Below, piece by piece: positions 26,955 to 35,492 of a stretch of 64,000 nt of DNA. Numbering within the stretch: the first letter of the stretch is position 1; each line of letters opens with the position of its first letter. The translations under genes and the position numbers were made by a program. Origin of the DNA: an uncultured Flavobacteriaceae bacterium (GTDB lineage: Bacteria > Bacteroidota > Bacteroidia > Flavobacteriales > Flavobacteriaceae); contig CALLVX010000071.1 of assembly GCA_938010765.1 (NCBI GenBank), forward strand, positions 1 through 64,000, given 5' to 3'. The notes under the pieces were generated by a model. It had not been told where the DNA came from, made no database searches, and saw nothing but the letters and a program-made list of their open reading frames with translations.

Positions 26955-27191
26955 CTAGATGATAGGTTTCGGGGGAACTACCTTAGTCAGCATCATGTGA
27001 GGTAACATCCATTTCGATACATCGGAGGGGTCGTACAGGTTTGGTGGTATCATAATTATAAAATCTTTCCTATACTGCACATCTCTTTTTCCAAAAATTA
27101 ATCCTAGGACGTATTCCTCTAAAGTCCCTATATCTTCTGATGAGCAATTGTTAAAAATCAATGTCAGGCTAATTAGGTTAATAATGTCCAC
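26955..27191 (-). CDS. doubtful short ORF, possible lipoprotein remnant
   Basis: 78 codons from GTG. A short hydrophobic start runs into NNCSSEDIG, which resembles but does not fit a lipobox, and the rest (YVLGLIFGKRDVQYRKDFI, IMIPPNLYDPSDVSKWM) has natural-looking composition. A stop precedes the GTG directly, so an N-terminus may have been lost. It may be the end of a decayed gene. Confidence 0.25.
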   Translation of the reverse strand: MDIINLISLTLIFNNCSSEDIGTLEEYVLGLIFGKRDVQYRKDFIIMIPPNLYDPSDVSKWMLPHMMLTKVVPPKPII

Positions 27192-27464
27192 CTATTTAAA
27201 GTTTGGTTCGGTCGGTTTCAAATCACCTATAAAAAAGCTGTGTGACCCTACAACATAAGAAAGAAATTAAACAAAAGGATTACAAGCATACTGGCATTTT
27301 GTGCTGCTGTTTATGCAAAAAATATGACCGAAAATACATGATTCCCCTCCGCATATACATTTTACTCCTTCAATTGTTGGCCAACGAATACTTTTACCAC
27401 GTTTTATAAGAACGATGTTTACTTTTTACAAATGATGTCACCAACAACTATAAACCAAAATAGT

Positions 27465-28121
27465 ATGAAAAATATGAATTACTTATTACTTATGGGAGTC
27501 ATGTTGTTAGGAATATCATGTTCCGATCGCTCCTCCGCAGAAAACGATCTAAAAGCCGTAACCTATAACGCTAGCGAAAATGAAGGCAATACCTTTATGG
27601 AATTATATCTTCACCAGCATTCCTTGGAAACTACCTTGACCCAGCTAAATTGCCAAAAAGAAAATCTTATCTCTGAAATCGAGACCGGCAACGAAGCACT
27701 ATTACCCGAGCTCGAATTGGTACAACAAGATATCGAACGCAACCGGTACTATTATGATGTGAACGAGGAACTGCTTTTAGGAATCAAATGTCCAACCAAA
27801 AAATGCCCCAGGCCAAAGCCAAATCCTTGCGGTGACTTTAAGGGTTGTATAATGAGTTGTCCCATAAACCTATTCGAAGGTCAACTAATCATATGGATAC
27901 CTGAAGAACAAGAAGGGGCAATTGATATTACCATTGTGAATTTTGAAGGCGAACCCTGTGGTGAAGTGGCAGAGATGTACCAAATAGAAGGAAGTGAGAA
28001 TCTAATCGGAATCGTCCTAGAAAGCGATGTATGTGATAATGGTTTTATCGAGGTTCAAAAAGAATATGAGTATGCCGAAGGAGGTTCTATATCGTATCGC
28101 GTTCCTATTGCCTATAATTAG
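27465..28121 (+). CDS. lipoprotein of unknown function beside the CHAT gene
   Basis: 218 residues from MKNMNYLLLMGVMLLGISC, with the lipobox Cys at residue 19; the frame opens earlier at 27432 but the later Met places the signal correctly. After the Cys comes a Glu-rich helical part (about 45-105), then a Cys-rich segment (CPTKKCPRPKPNPCGDFKGC, CPINLF) and an acidic beta-rich C-terminus. No family was recognised. A terminator hairpin separates it from the CHAT gene 62 bases downstream, so CHAT may be expressed by read-through. Confidence 0.72.
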   Translation: MKNMNYLLLMGVMLLGISCSDRSSAENDLKAVTYNASENEGNTFMELYLHQHSLETTLTQLNCQKENLISEIETGNEALLPELELVQQDIERNRYYYDVNEELLLGIKCPTKKCPRPKPNPCGDFKGCIMSCPINLFEGQLIIWIPEEQEGAIDITIVNFEGEPCGEVAEMYQIEGSENLIGIVLESDVCDNGFIEVQKEYEYAEGGSISYRVPIAYN

Positions 28122-28154
28122 GACACTTTGGTCAATAATAATAAAATAACTTTT

Positions 28155-28179
28155 AAGCCCCGAAAATTTTTCGGGGCTT
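28155..28179 (+). terminator. hairpin between the lipoprotein gene and the CHAT start
   Basis: AAGCCCCGAAAA pairs with TTTTCGGGGCTT over up to 12 bases, with a minimal loop, followed by TCTAATG. It ends four bases before the ATG of the CHAT gene, so it is either the lipoprotein terminator or an attenuator in the CHAT leader. Confidence 0.75.
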
Positions 28180-28183
28180 TCTA

Positions 28184-31027
28184 ATGATGAAAAAATACAA
28201 GCTCGTACCAATTTTTCTACTTGTTTTCTTCCTTGCTTTTTCCCAAGCCGAAGAAAAACAAACCTTGCTGTTGAATTCCTACTTTGACAGCGCATATGAA
28301 CAAACATTCCAGAATAAGGATAGCGCCTATTTTTACTTTGAAAAAGCCTTACAGCTTGCAAAAAAACTAAATGATCTGCCCACACAATTAGACATACTTA
28401 GCTATACTATTTATACCGCTGATTATCATTATGATTTAAGGAAGCTACAATCTGGCCTTTCGAAAACAGAGGCGCTTCTGTTCATAAAAAACGCTCCCGA
28501 TACTATTGAAGGTTATAACGACTACCACAACGCGTATCTGCTAGATAAAGGCAATTATCATTTTAAGACCAAAGAATACGAAAAAGCAAAAACCTATTTT
28601 CAACAACTATTCAACGCCATTACCAAAATCCCGACCAAGCAACTTGACCAAGACAAGGTAGAGACGCTCTACACTGCCTATACGTTTTTAGCTACCATTT
28701 ATAAAAACACTGGTAAATTTGACTTATCGGAAGAATTTTACTTGAATGCCATCGACTTTGTGAACAAGAACAAATCAAAATTTAAGGGCTATCAAGATTA
28801 TATTAGTAATTCGAACCGTTTGCTTGCGCAACTGTATAGCCAAACCGGACAATATCAAAAAGCAAACATACTTCTATCGCAAGCAAAAACCACCTACCTA
28901 CGCTATTACCAGAAAGACAACAAATTCAAGAACAATGTTATTAGTATTCACCAAAAACTAGCAGAAAACTGTCTTAAACAAGACAGCCTTGTAAAAGCCT
29001 TGGGGTGGCTGGGACAAGGTAAGCGTTATTTAACCGAAGGAGATCCCTTCTTCAAGGAATATCTTATACTTTACGGGGACGCCTTTGCAGGTTCCGGGGA
29101 ACGCAAAAGTAGCTTGCAACAATACCAACTTGGCTTGAATGCGTATAACGATTATCACAAAAACCAACCACACCAAGACGTTGCCAAAGTTCATGGAAAG
29201 ATAGCCGCCTTTCATCTAAAAGAAAGCAATTTTAAAGAAGGATTACAATCAATAGCAAAGGCGCTAACCGCCTCCGGCAGAGGAATTACGGTCGCTTCCT
29301 ATGATACCCAAATAAATCCTAAATCGGTTTTTTCTAAAAGACAGTTGCTGAATTTGCTCGACATTAAATTGCAACTGTTACAACTCGCTTTCGAAAAGTC
29401 GAGAAAGCGCTCTTATCTAGAGGCCGCATTGACTACAAGTACGAACATCTTACAAACATTCGATTTATTAAAAAAAGAGTTCGACAGCAAGCTCGATAAA
29501 CAATTCTTGGCGGAGACCTGCTATCCCATTTTTCATCATATGATTGCAGTAACACATCTCGCCTATGAACTAGATAGTGATTCGAACCTGGTTGAATTAG
29601 CCCTGAATATTGCAGAAAAAAATAAGGACTTTATACTTTTGGAGGCACTTAGAAGTACTAGCGCCAGCCAATACGGGAATGTTCCTACCCGTATTCTTGA
29701 TAAAGAATCTCAGTTCCGTTCAGAAATTGCCCATATTGAAACCCAACTTTTTGACAAGCCAGAAAATAGTCAAGAATTTTCGGCGCCCTTGTTTGAGCTT
29801 AAAAAAGAATATTACACTTTTTTAGACAGTATTAAGCTTGCTTATCCAAAATATCATGAACTGAAGTACGGAACCAAAACGTTGCCCCTTTCAGAAATTA
29901 GGACCACACTCCTAAAAAATCCGGGCACTTTGCTATCCTATACTGTGACCGCTGATCATTTGTATGTGATTACGCTAAATGGTACAAAGGAGGAATTTCT
30001 GAAGCTTCCTTTCACCACTTCCGACAGAAATAATATACGTCAATTCTACACCCTTATTTCAACGCCCTCGATCGTGCAAAACTCTCAAATTTCCCAGTTA
30101 GGGGAAGCCATATTTGAGAAAGTGCTCAAAAGTGCTTTAAAAGACTTCGATGCGAGGCAACTCACTATTATTCCCGATGGCCTGCTACATTATATCCCCT
30201 TCGACATCCTTTCCGAAAAGGGTTCTTATTTACTAGAAACGAAAAGTATAGGTTACGGTAATTCCATAAGCTCCCTCATTTCACTTAAGAACAGTCCAAG
30301 ACAAAAAAATGCAAAAGTATTGGCATTTGCACCTCGCTTTAAAGGGGCTACAAACAAGAACAGTACACGGCAATTCGGGCGATTGGCCTATAACGACCAA
30401 GAACTTGTCAAAGTAAATGCATTTTTTAATACGTCGTCCTATTTATATGAAAAGGCAACCCTAAAGAACTTTAAAGAGCAGGCGCCTGCATTCGGCATTA
30501 TTCATTTGGCCACCCATGCCTCGGCGAATGATGAGTTTCCAGACTACTCATATTTGGCTTTTAGCCAAGATGAAAAGGAAAACATTCTATATACAAAAGA
30601 CCTTTACGGAAGCACTATCAATGCAGAGATGGTAACACTTAGTGCCTGCCAAACGGGAATCGGCACACTACGAAACGGACAGGGAATGTTAAGTCTTTCA
30701 AAAGGGTTTTACTATGCGGGAGCCAAGTCTTTGGTCAACACCCTTTGGAAAATTAACGATAAAAGCAGTGTAAGGTTGATGGAGTTTTTCTATGAAAGTT
30801 TGAGCGAGGGCAAGTCAAAACAGGAAGCCCTACGTACGGCCAAATTAAAGTACTTGAAAAACACGGATGATCGCTTATTACGACATCCTTATTATTGGTC
30901 GGCCTTCGTAGTCTCAGGAGATACGGCCCCCATAGCTCGTAAAACCTGGCCCCAATATGCCACCTTGGGAATCCTTGGATTGTTCTTACTCGGATTGGCA
31001 ACTCGCCGGTTAGGCCTACTCAAGTGA
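28184..31027 (+). CDS. CHAT-domain (caspase-like) TPR protein
   Basis: 947 residues. A signal peptide (YKLVPIFLLVFFLAFSQAEE) is followed by ~500 residues of TPR-like helices, then a CHAT peptidase domain (about 640-915). The catalytic dyad is visible as His778 in IIHLATHAS and Cys822 in LSACQTGIG; the domain ends YYWSAFVVSGD. One C-terminal transmembrane helix (about 925-940) and a short basic tail follow. The topology puts TPR and protease in the periplasm. CHAT proteases are caspase/separase relatives; the substrate is unknown. Its 3' end overlaps the convergent anti-sigma-like gene by 12 bases. Confidence 0.9.
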   Translation: MMKKYKLVPIFLLVFFLAFSQAEEKQTLLLNSYFDSAYEQTFQNKDSAYFYFEKALQLAKKLNDLPTQLDILSYTIYTADYHYDLRKLQSGLSKTEALLFIKNAPDTIEGYNDYHNAYLLDKGNYHFKTKEYEKAKTYFQQLFNAITKIPTKQLDQDKVETLYTAYTFLATIYKNTGKFDLSEEFYLNAIDFVNKNKSKFKGYQDYISNSNRLLAQLYSQTGQYQKANILLSQAKTTYLRYYQKDNKFKNNVISIHQKLAENCLKQDSLVKALGWLGQGKRYLTEGDPFFKEYLILYGDAFAGSGERKSSLQQYQLGLNAYNDYHKNQPHQDVAKVHGKIAAFHLKESNFKEGLQSIAKALTASGRGITVASYDTQINPKSVFSKRQLLNLLDIKLQLLQLAFEKSRKRSYLEAALTTSTNILQTFDLLKKEFDSKLDKQFLAETCYPIFHHMIAVTHLAYELDSDSNLVELALNIAEKNKDFILLEALRSTSASQYGNVPTRILDKESQFRSEIAHIETQLFDKPENSQEFSAPLFELKKEYYTFLDSIKLAYPKYHELKYGTKTLPLSEIRTTLLKNPGTLLSYTVTADHLYVITLNGTKEEFLKLPFTTSDRNNIRQFYTLISTPSIVQNSQISQLGEAIFEKVLKSALKDFDARQLTIIPDGLLHYIPFDILSEKGSYLLETKSIGYGNSISSLISLKNSPRQKNAKVLAFAPRFKGATNKNSTRQFGRLAYNDQELVKVNAFFNTSSYLYEKATLKNFKEQAPAFGIIHLATHASANDEFPDYSYLAFSQDEKENILYTKDLYGSTINAEMVTLSACQTGIGTLRNGQGMLSLSKGFYYAGAKSLVNTLWKINDKSSVRLMEFFYESLSEGKSKQEALRTAKLKYLKNTDDRLLRHPYYWSAFVVSGDTAPIARKTWPQYATLGILGLFLLGLATRRLGLLK

Positions 31028-31741
31028 GTCTAAAATCCTTGCCGCCGCTTCGGCCTTAAAACCATCCTCAGTAACAACCTTCTGTAAATGCACCTTACTT
31101 TTTTCCAAGTCCCCTAATTTTAGATAACTGAGCGCCAAGTACCAAGTGGCGCGGTCATTCAAGGCCCCGTCTTGTGCCATATACGATTGCAAGGAGTGCA
31201 CTGCCTGCTCGTGGTCGCCCAGTTGCATATGAACAATGGCACTATAAAATTCGATATAGGGGTCGTTTTGCTCCTTGTTCAATTGACTAAAAAGTTCAAG
31301 TGCCACCACATATTCATCATTTTCATAAGCCGTGAAGGCCTTATCCTTAAGGTCCTCGATCTGGTTGCCCCGCTCGATAGGGTGCACCACGTTATCGTAG
31401 GGTTCAAAATTGGTTTCATAAAGTTGGTCGGGGTCAATGTTTCCATTATTAAAGAAGAGCCAAGAACCCAAACCTACTACCAAGGCTATGGAAGCAGCCG
31501 CCAACCAAGGACGCATGTTCACTACTTTTACCGGCTTAGACCGCTTCGCCGCTACCACCGAACCGAACAATTCTTTGACCTCTTGGCGTTCCTGCTTCTT
31601 TAAGGCTTCTTGCAATTCTATTTGAAATGTCAACTCCTGGGCAAATTCCGTATCTGTCGCTTTCAAACGCGCTACTTCTGCCAGCTCATTTTCATTGAGC
31701 GCCCCTTCAAAGTATGCATTGATCAATGATTCTTTATCCAT
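31016..31741 (-). CDS. TPR membrane protein, likely anti-sigma factor
   Basis: 241 residues. The N-terminal ~70 residues (ESLINAYFEGALNENELAEV) resemble the cytoplasmic sigma-binding region of flavobacterial anti-sigma factors. A transmembrane helix at about 79-97 follows. The C-terminal part (about 120-241) holds TPRs (FYSAIVHMQLGDHEQAVHSL) and should lie in the periplasm. It overlaps the ECF sigma gene by eight bases and is transcribed after it. Anti-sigma function is inferred from position and layout, not shown. The TPR half faces the same compartment as the CHAT protease encoded convergently. Confidence 0.78.
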   Translation of the reverse strand: MDKESLINAYFEGALNENELAEVARLKATDTEFAQELTFQIELQEALKKQERQEVKELFGSVVAAKRSKPVKVVNMRPWLAAASIALVVGLGSWLFFNNGNIDPDQLYETNFEPYDNVVHPIERGNQIEDLKDKAFTAYENDEYVVALELFSQLNKEQNDPYIEFYSAIVHMQLGDHEQAVHSLQSYMAQDGALNDRATWYLALSYLKLGDLEKSKVHLQKVVTEDGFKAEAAARILDSLE

Positions 31742-32291
31742 TTTGCCGTTTTATTAGATCTCTCAATGACTTAAGACATCTCGATTTTTGACTTTTTACT
31801 ACATTCTTATTTTCATATCCCTGGCGGGTCATTATTTCTTCTAACTTGAGGTTTTGCAAATAAAATAGCTCAAGTACCTCCCTACATTTATCACCTAGCT
31901 TTTTAAAATTGGCCACCAATAGTTTTTGATAGGTACTAAGACCTTCATCTGAGGAAACATCCTCGATTACCGCCTGTTCATATTGATCAAATTTATACTC
32001 TTCATCTGTATACACCTGCTTTTTAGAGTCTCGAAAGTGCTTGAAAAGCATAAATTTTCCCGTTCCAAAAAGGTAGGTTTTTAAACAGCTTTTCAAATGG
32101 TCGAGTTTCCCTGCCAAGGCATTTTCATAGAGCACAATAATCGCATCTTGAAACACATCTTCGAGCAACGAGTCATCTTTAGTGTATCGAGAGGCGAATT
32201 TGAAAAACTCGGTCTTATACTCTATATACACGCTCTTTAGAGCATTTCTATCCCGCTTTTTTAATTCGGCAAGTAGTTGCTCATCTTTCAT
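31734..32291 (-). CDS. ECF RNA polymerase sigma factor
   Basis: 185 residues. Region 2 is at about 20-85 (FKFASRYTKDDSLLEDVFQD, then AIIVLYENAL) and region 4 at about 120-180 (KCREVLELFYLQNLKLEEIM). The HTH differs from standard ECF factors in its GYENKNVVKSQKSRCLKSL recognition helix. It is translationally coupled to the TPR anti-sigma-like gene. The divergent lipoprotein operon starts 119 bases away across an inverted pair of 14-bp elements (32311-32359). Autoregulation plus control of that operon is the simplest inference. Confidence 0.88.
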   Translation of the reverse strand: MKDEQLLAELKKRDRNALKSVYIEYKTEFFKFASRYTKDDSLLEDVFQDAIIVLYENALAGKLDHLKSCLKTYLFGTGKFMLFKHFRDSKKQVYTDEEYKFDQYEQAVIEDVSSDEGLSTYQKLLVANFKKLGDKCREVLELFYLQNLKLEEIMTRQGYENKNVVKSQKSRCLKSLRDLIKRQNG

Positions 32292-32310
32292 TAGTGTTGG
32301 TTTCTGTCAG

Positions 32311-32359
32311 AGGTTAACATCACTAAATATAAATAAAAATGCGCCAGCGATGTTGACCT
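32311..32359. promoter_or_regulatory. divergent pair of AGGTYAACATCRCT elements
   Basis: AGGTTAACATCACT (plus, 32311-32324) points to the lipoprotein operon starting at 32411. AGGTCAACATCGCT (minus, 32359-32346) points to the sigma gene starting at 32291. They differ at two positions, both transitions. They may be -35-type promoter elements for the same ECF sigma, or one dyad bound by a regulator. Confidence 0.55.
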
Positions 32360-32410
32360 TCCAAAAACTATGGTACAAACGGTCAAATAACCTTAAAAAA
32401 ATACATACAA

Positions 32411-32875
32411 ATGAAAACGAACTTCACTACAACTAAAAAAGCTTATACCCTTCTTCGAAGAACCATCCCAATATGTATACTCTTTGGGCTACTTGCAATA
32501 AGCGCGTGTACAGAAAGAGCCGTGGACCGAATTTTTGATGAAATAGATGCCCTAGAAGAAGACACAGGAAGTCTAACCAAATTAAAAGGACATTGGATTC
32601 GTGTTCAAAGCAATAATGCAAGTTCTGATAATATGATCATTAAAATGACAGGGAATACCGGGGAGATAATCGACCGTGCCCAATCTACATTCGAAAATGG
32701 AGCTATTAAATGGAATGCTATCGAAGTGGTAGACAGTGAGCGTTTTTTTCATCAAGAATTGGGAAGCGACGGGTTGTATTACGAGGGGACCATGAAATTA
32801 AGCCAAGACGATACCCTACGAATTTCAGTGGTATCGAGCGGGAGTGGCAATCTTCAAAAATGGGTTAAAAATTAA
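32411..32875 (+). CDS. lipoprotein, single copy of the beta-domain found in the next gene
   Basis: 154 residues with lipobox LLAISAC (Cys33). The mature domain (about 55-154: LKGHWIRVQSNNASSDNMII, then KMTGNTGEIIDR, WNAIEVVDSERFFHQELGSD, DDTLRISVVSSGSGNLQKWV) matches the N-terminal domain of the 701-residue lipoprotein downstream, residue by residue in most of its length. The domain has no family I recognise. It is first of four lipoprotein genes facing away from the ECF sigma gene. Confidence 0.75.
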   Translation: MKTNFTTTKKAYTLLRRTIPICILFGLLAISACTERAVDRIFDEIDALEEDTGSLTKLKGHWIRVQSNNASSDNMIIKMTGNTGEIIDRAQSTFENGAIKWNAIEVVDSERFFHQELGSDGLYYEGTMKLSQDDTLRISVVSSGSGNLQKWVKN

Positions 32876-32943
32876 ATAATACCCGCCATGTTTACCTTTT
32901 AAAACTTCGGGTACCAATAGCCGTAATCTTATTAAACAAAGTC

Positions 32944-35049
32944 ATGAAAAAAAGAAACATATTCACAAAAAGTATTGTAAAATCTGCGCTAGTCTGTTTT
33001 TCTATCACTAGTGGCCTACTGTTCACCGCCTGTTCAAAAGAGTCAGTGGTAGAGACCATAGACATCATCGAAGAAGGGGTCGAAACAGAAGCCACCTTAG
33101 ATAATCTTAACGGAGAATGGATCCGAATTGCCAGTAATAACCCGGTTGCAGATGGTATTCTCATCGATATGTCGGGCACATCTGGGACAATTACCGACAA
33201 AGCAGGATCTGGCTTTGAGGTGGGTGACCTTAAATGGAAAAATATTAAGGCGGTAGATGCCGAAAACTTCACCCATGAAGAATTAGGGAGCGATAATGCG
33301 TATTACCAGGCGACCATGTTATTAAAATCAGATGATACACTTCGTATTTCGGTTGGGTCTAGCGGCGCCGGAAACGCTCAAAAATGGGTTCGCGAAGGGC
33401 AATATATTCCAATAGACAGCCAAGGCCCTAGTGCGACAGAGACACTGCCTTGTGCTATCAGCGAAGCACGCACCCTCAAAAACGGGACGGCAGCAATCGA
33501 TTATTTTGTGGATTGCGTATTGGATATAACCGCACCCTTGACCATTGAACCCGGTACTGTTGTTCAATTCGGTGAAAATGCAGGTTTGGGAATCTATGAC
33601 GGTGGTAGCCTAAATGCCATCGGCACCCTTATAGCACCTATAGTTTTTGAGGGAAAAACAGCCATAGAAGGTTTTTGGCGCGGCGTTCATATTGAAACTA
33701 AATCTATTAACAACCAACTCGAAAACGTACGGATACAAGATGCCGGCAGCAATTATGTTTATTGCTGTAATGGGAAGGCCAGTCTTTTTCTAAAAGGCGC
33801 CAAAATAGCCTTGACCAATATCGAAATAGCTAACGGAGGTAACATTGGGCTTATGGCAATAGGGGAAGGTGAATTCACAAGCTATAGCAACATCCGAATT
33901 GAAACACATAAAGACTATCCAGTTCATATTGAACCAAACCTACTGTCCAATTTTGATGGTATTGATTCCGATTATTCGGGCAATGAAAAAGACTTTGTTT
34001 TTGTGGTGGCAGGAAATATAGATCAACCAACTACCTGGAATCAGCTTAATGTGCCTTATTTGGTAGAAGGAAAAGTTATAGATGTTACAGAGGCCCTAAC
34101 CTTGGAAGCGGGTGCCCAAGTAATCTTTCAAGAAAATGGAGGCCTTGGTGTATACGACGAAGGGTCTTTAACGGTCAAAGGAACCGATAGCAATCCTGTA
34201 GTTATGAGAGGTGCCAATGCCTTGCCAGGTTTTTGGCGTGGTATTCATATCGAAACGACCAGTATTGAAAACTCCCTGAACTATCTCCAGGTATCAGATG
34301 CAGGAAGCAATTATGTTTACTGTTGTAATGAAATAGGATCGCTATTTCTTAAAAGTGGCACCGCAAGTGTTACCAACTCTACCTTCAGTAATGGGAAATC
34401 GTACGGGATCGTAACGCGACCAGGTTTTGAGTTCAACGCCTACAGCGGCAACACCATTACCACACACCAACAAGCCGCCATGTACATTTCAGCGCTTATA
34501 ATGGGCGAACTAGACGGTTTAAAATCTTCCTATACCGGCAATGAAAAAGACTACCTATTAGTGTATAACAGTGATATAAATGAAGACATAACGGTATTAC
34601 CCAACAATGTCCCCTTTCGAATTGAAAACGCCGCCGTTATCGATATTACCGCTCGCATTAATCTGCTGGCAGGTGTTGAAATAGTATTCGAGGAAGCTGC
34701 CGGATTGGGGGTGTACGACAACGGAGTCTTCAATGCCATCGGAGAAGCCAGCAATAGAATCGTTTTACGGGGCGCCCAAAACGCGGTGGGCTTCTGGCGC
34801 GGAATCCACACCGAAACCAATAGCATCGACAATGTTATTCGTTATGCAGAAATCAATAATGGCGGTAGCAACTATGTATACTGTTGCAATGATCCTAGCA
34901 GCGTATTTGTAAAAGCAGGCCAGTTAACAGTAACGGATTCGAACATTTCGGATAGCGGAGGATGTGGTATTTACGTAAGCGCAAGAGCCACATTTACCGA
35001 GAGCAACAACAATTATGCAAACAACCAGGGCGGGAATCTTTGCGAATAG
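32944..35049 (+). CDS. three-module beta-helix lipoprotein with GSNYVYCCN repeats
   Basis: 701 residues with lipobox FTAC (Cys30). Residues ~53-150 repeat the domain of the preceding lipoprotein. Residues ~195-700 hold three modules, each ~186 residues, with matching landmarks: GLGIYDGG/GLGVYDEG/GLGVYDNG, FWRGVHIET/FWRGIHIET/FWRGIHTET, and GSNYVYCCN. The vicinal cysteines are at residues 274-275, 460-461 and 647-648. The modules look like right-handed beta-helix turns, and GNEKDF/GNEKDY segments link the modules. The repeated adjacent Cys pair may form a vicinal disulfide or bind metal. No enzymatic family was recognised. Confidence 0.8.
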   Translation: MKKRNIFTKSIVKSALVCFSITSGLLFTACSKESVVETIDIIEEGVETEATLDNLNGEWIRIASNNPVADGILIDMSGTSGTITDKAGSGFEVGDLKWKNIKAVDAENFTHEELGSDNAYYQATMLLKSDDTLRISVGSSGAGNAQKWVREGQYIPIDSQGPSATETLPCAISEARTLKNGTAAIDYFVDCVLDITAPLTIEPGTVVQFGENAGLGIYDGGSLNAIGTLIAPIVFEGKTAIEGFWRGVHIETKSINNQLENVRIQDAGSNYVYCCNGKASLFLKGAKIALTNIEIANGGNIGLMAIGEGEFTSYSNIRIETHKDYPVHIEPNLLSNFDGIDSDYSGNEKDFVFVVAGNIDQPTTWNQLNVPYLVEGKVIDVTEALTLEAGAQVIFQENGGLGVYDEGSLTVKGTDSNPVVMRGANALPGFWRGIHIETTSIENSLNYLQVSDAGSNYVYCCNEIGSLFLKSGTASVTNSTFSNGKSYGIVTRPGFEFNAYSGNTITTHQQAAMYISALIMGELDGLKSSYTGNEKDYLLVYNSDINEDITVLPNNVPFRIENAAVIDITARINLLAGVEIVFEEAAGLGVYDNGVFNAIGEASNRIVLRGAQNAVGFWRGIHTETNSIDNVIRYAEINNGGSNYVYCCNDPSSVFVKAGQLTVTDSNISDSGGCGIYVSARATFTESNNNYANNQGGNLCE

Positions 35050-35104
35050 TTTGCAATACCCCCTCTTATAATTGGTAGTCTAAAATCCTTAAAAAACAAA
35101 ACAG

Positions 35105-35455
35105 ATGAAATTTATTAAAACCACTATTCTACATGCAAGTATGTATACATGCTTACTCTTGACCACAGCGGCTTGCGACAAAGACAATCCTTTAGATCCA
35201 TTTAATGATTGTGGCAGTGCCGCCTGGACAGAACAGGTACAGGTCGAATTGACCGCTTGGAGTACGGCCATCGGAAACTACGCTTCGGATCCTACCTCAG
35301 AAAATTGCACCGCTTTTAAGACCACGGGCAAGGCCTATCTCGATGCCCTGGAAGATGTAAGGGCTTGTGTTGGGACTGCCAACCAGCAGGCATATAACCA
35401 AGCAATTGCCGAAGCCAAAGTAGATTTGGATGAAACCGATTGCAGCGACGGTTAA
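35105..35455 (+). CDS. small lipoprotein of unknown function
   Basis: 116 residues with lipobox TTAAC (Cys24), then DKDNPLDPF. The mature part is mostly helical and contains five further Cys (DCGSAAW, ENCTAF, RACVGT, TDCSDG). The pattern CxxF..CxxxxxxAxxxAxxDL resembles short helical-hairpin lipoproteins but was not identified. It lies 55 bases after the beta-helix gene and 37 before the next. Confidence 0.7.
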   Translation: MKFIKTTILHASMYTCLLLTTAACDKDNPLDPFNDCGSAAWTEQVQVELTAWSTAIGNYASDPTSENCTAFKTTGKAYLDALEDVRACVGTANQQAYNQAIAEAKVDLDETDCSDG

Positions 35456-35492
35456 GAAAAATACCCAATTGGAAACTAAAAAATAACAACAG

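Larger units (their letters stand above)
26161..27464. other. gene-poor AT-rich region
   Basis: About 1.3 kb between the response regulator and the CHAT-cluster lipoprotein. It contains a 49-codon membrane-peptide ORF (26439-26588) and a 78-codon minus-strand ORF of doubtful status (26955-27191). No RNA gene, mobile element or clear terminator was recognised in the rest. Confidence 0.6.

Noticed and set aside
28017-28385. Minus-strand ORF crossing the lipoprotein/CHAT junction
   Set aside because: Covers the end of one real gene, a terminator and the start of another; shadow ORF.
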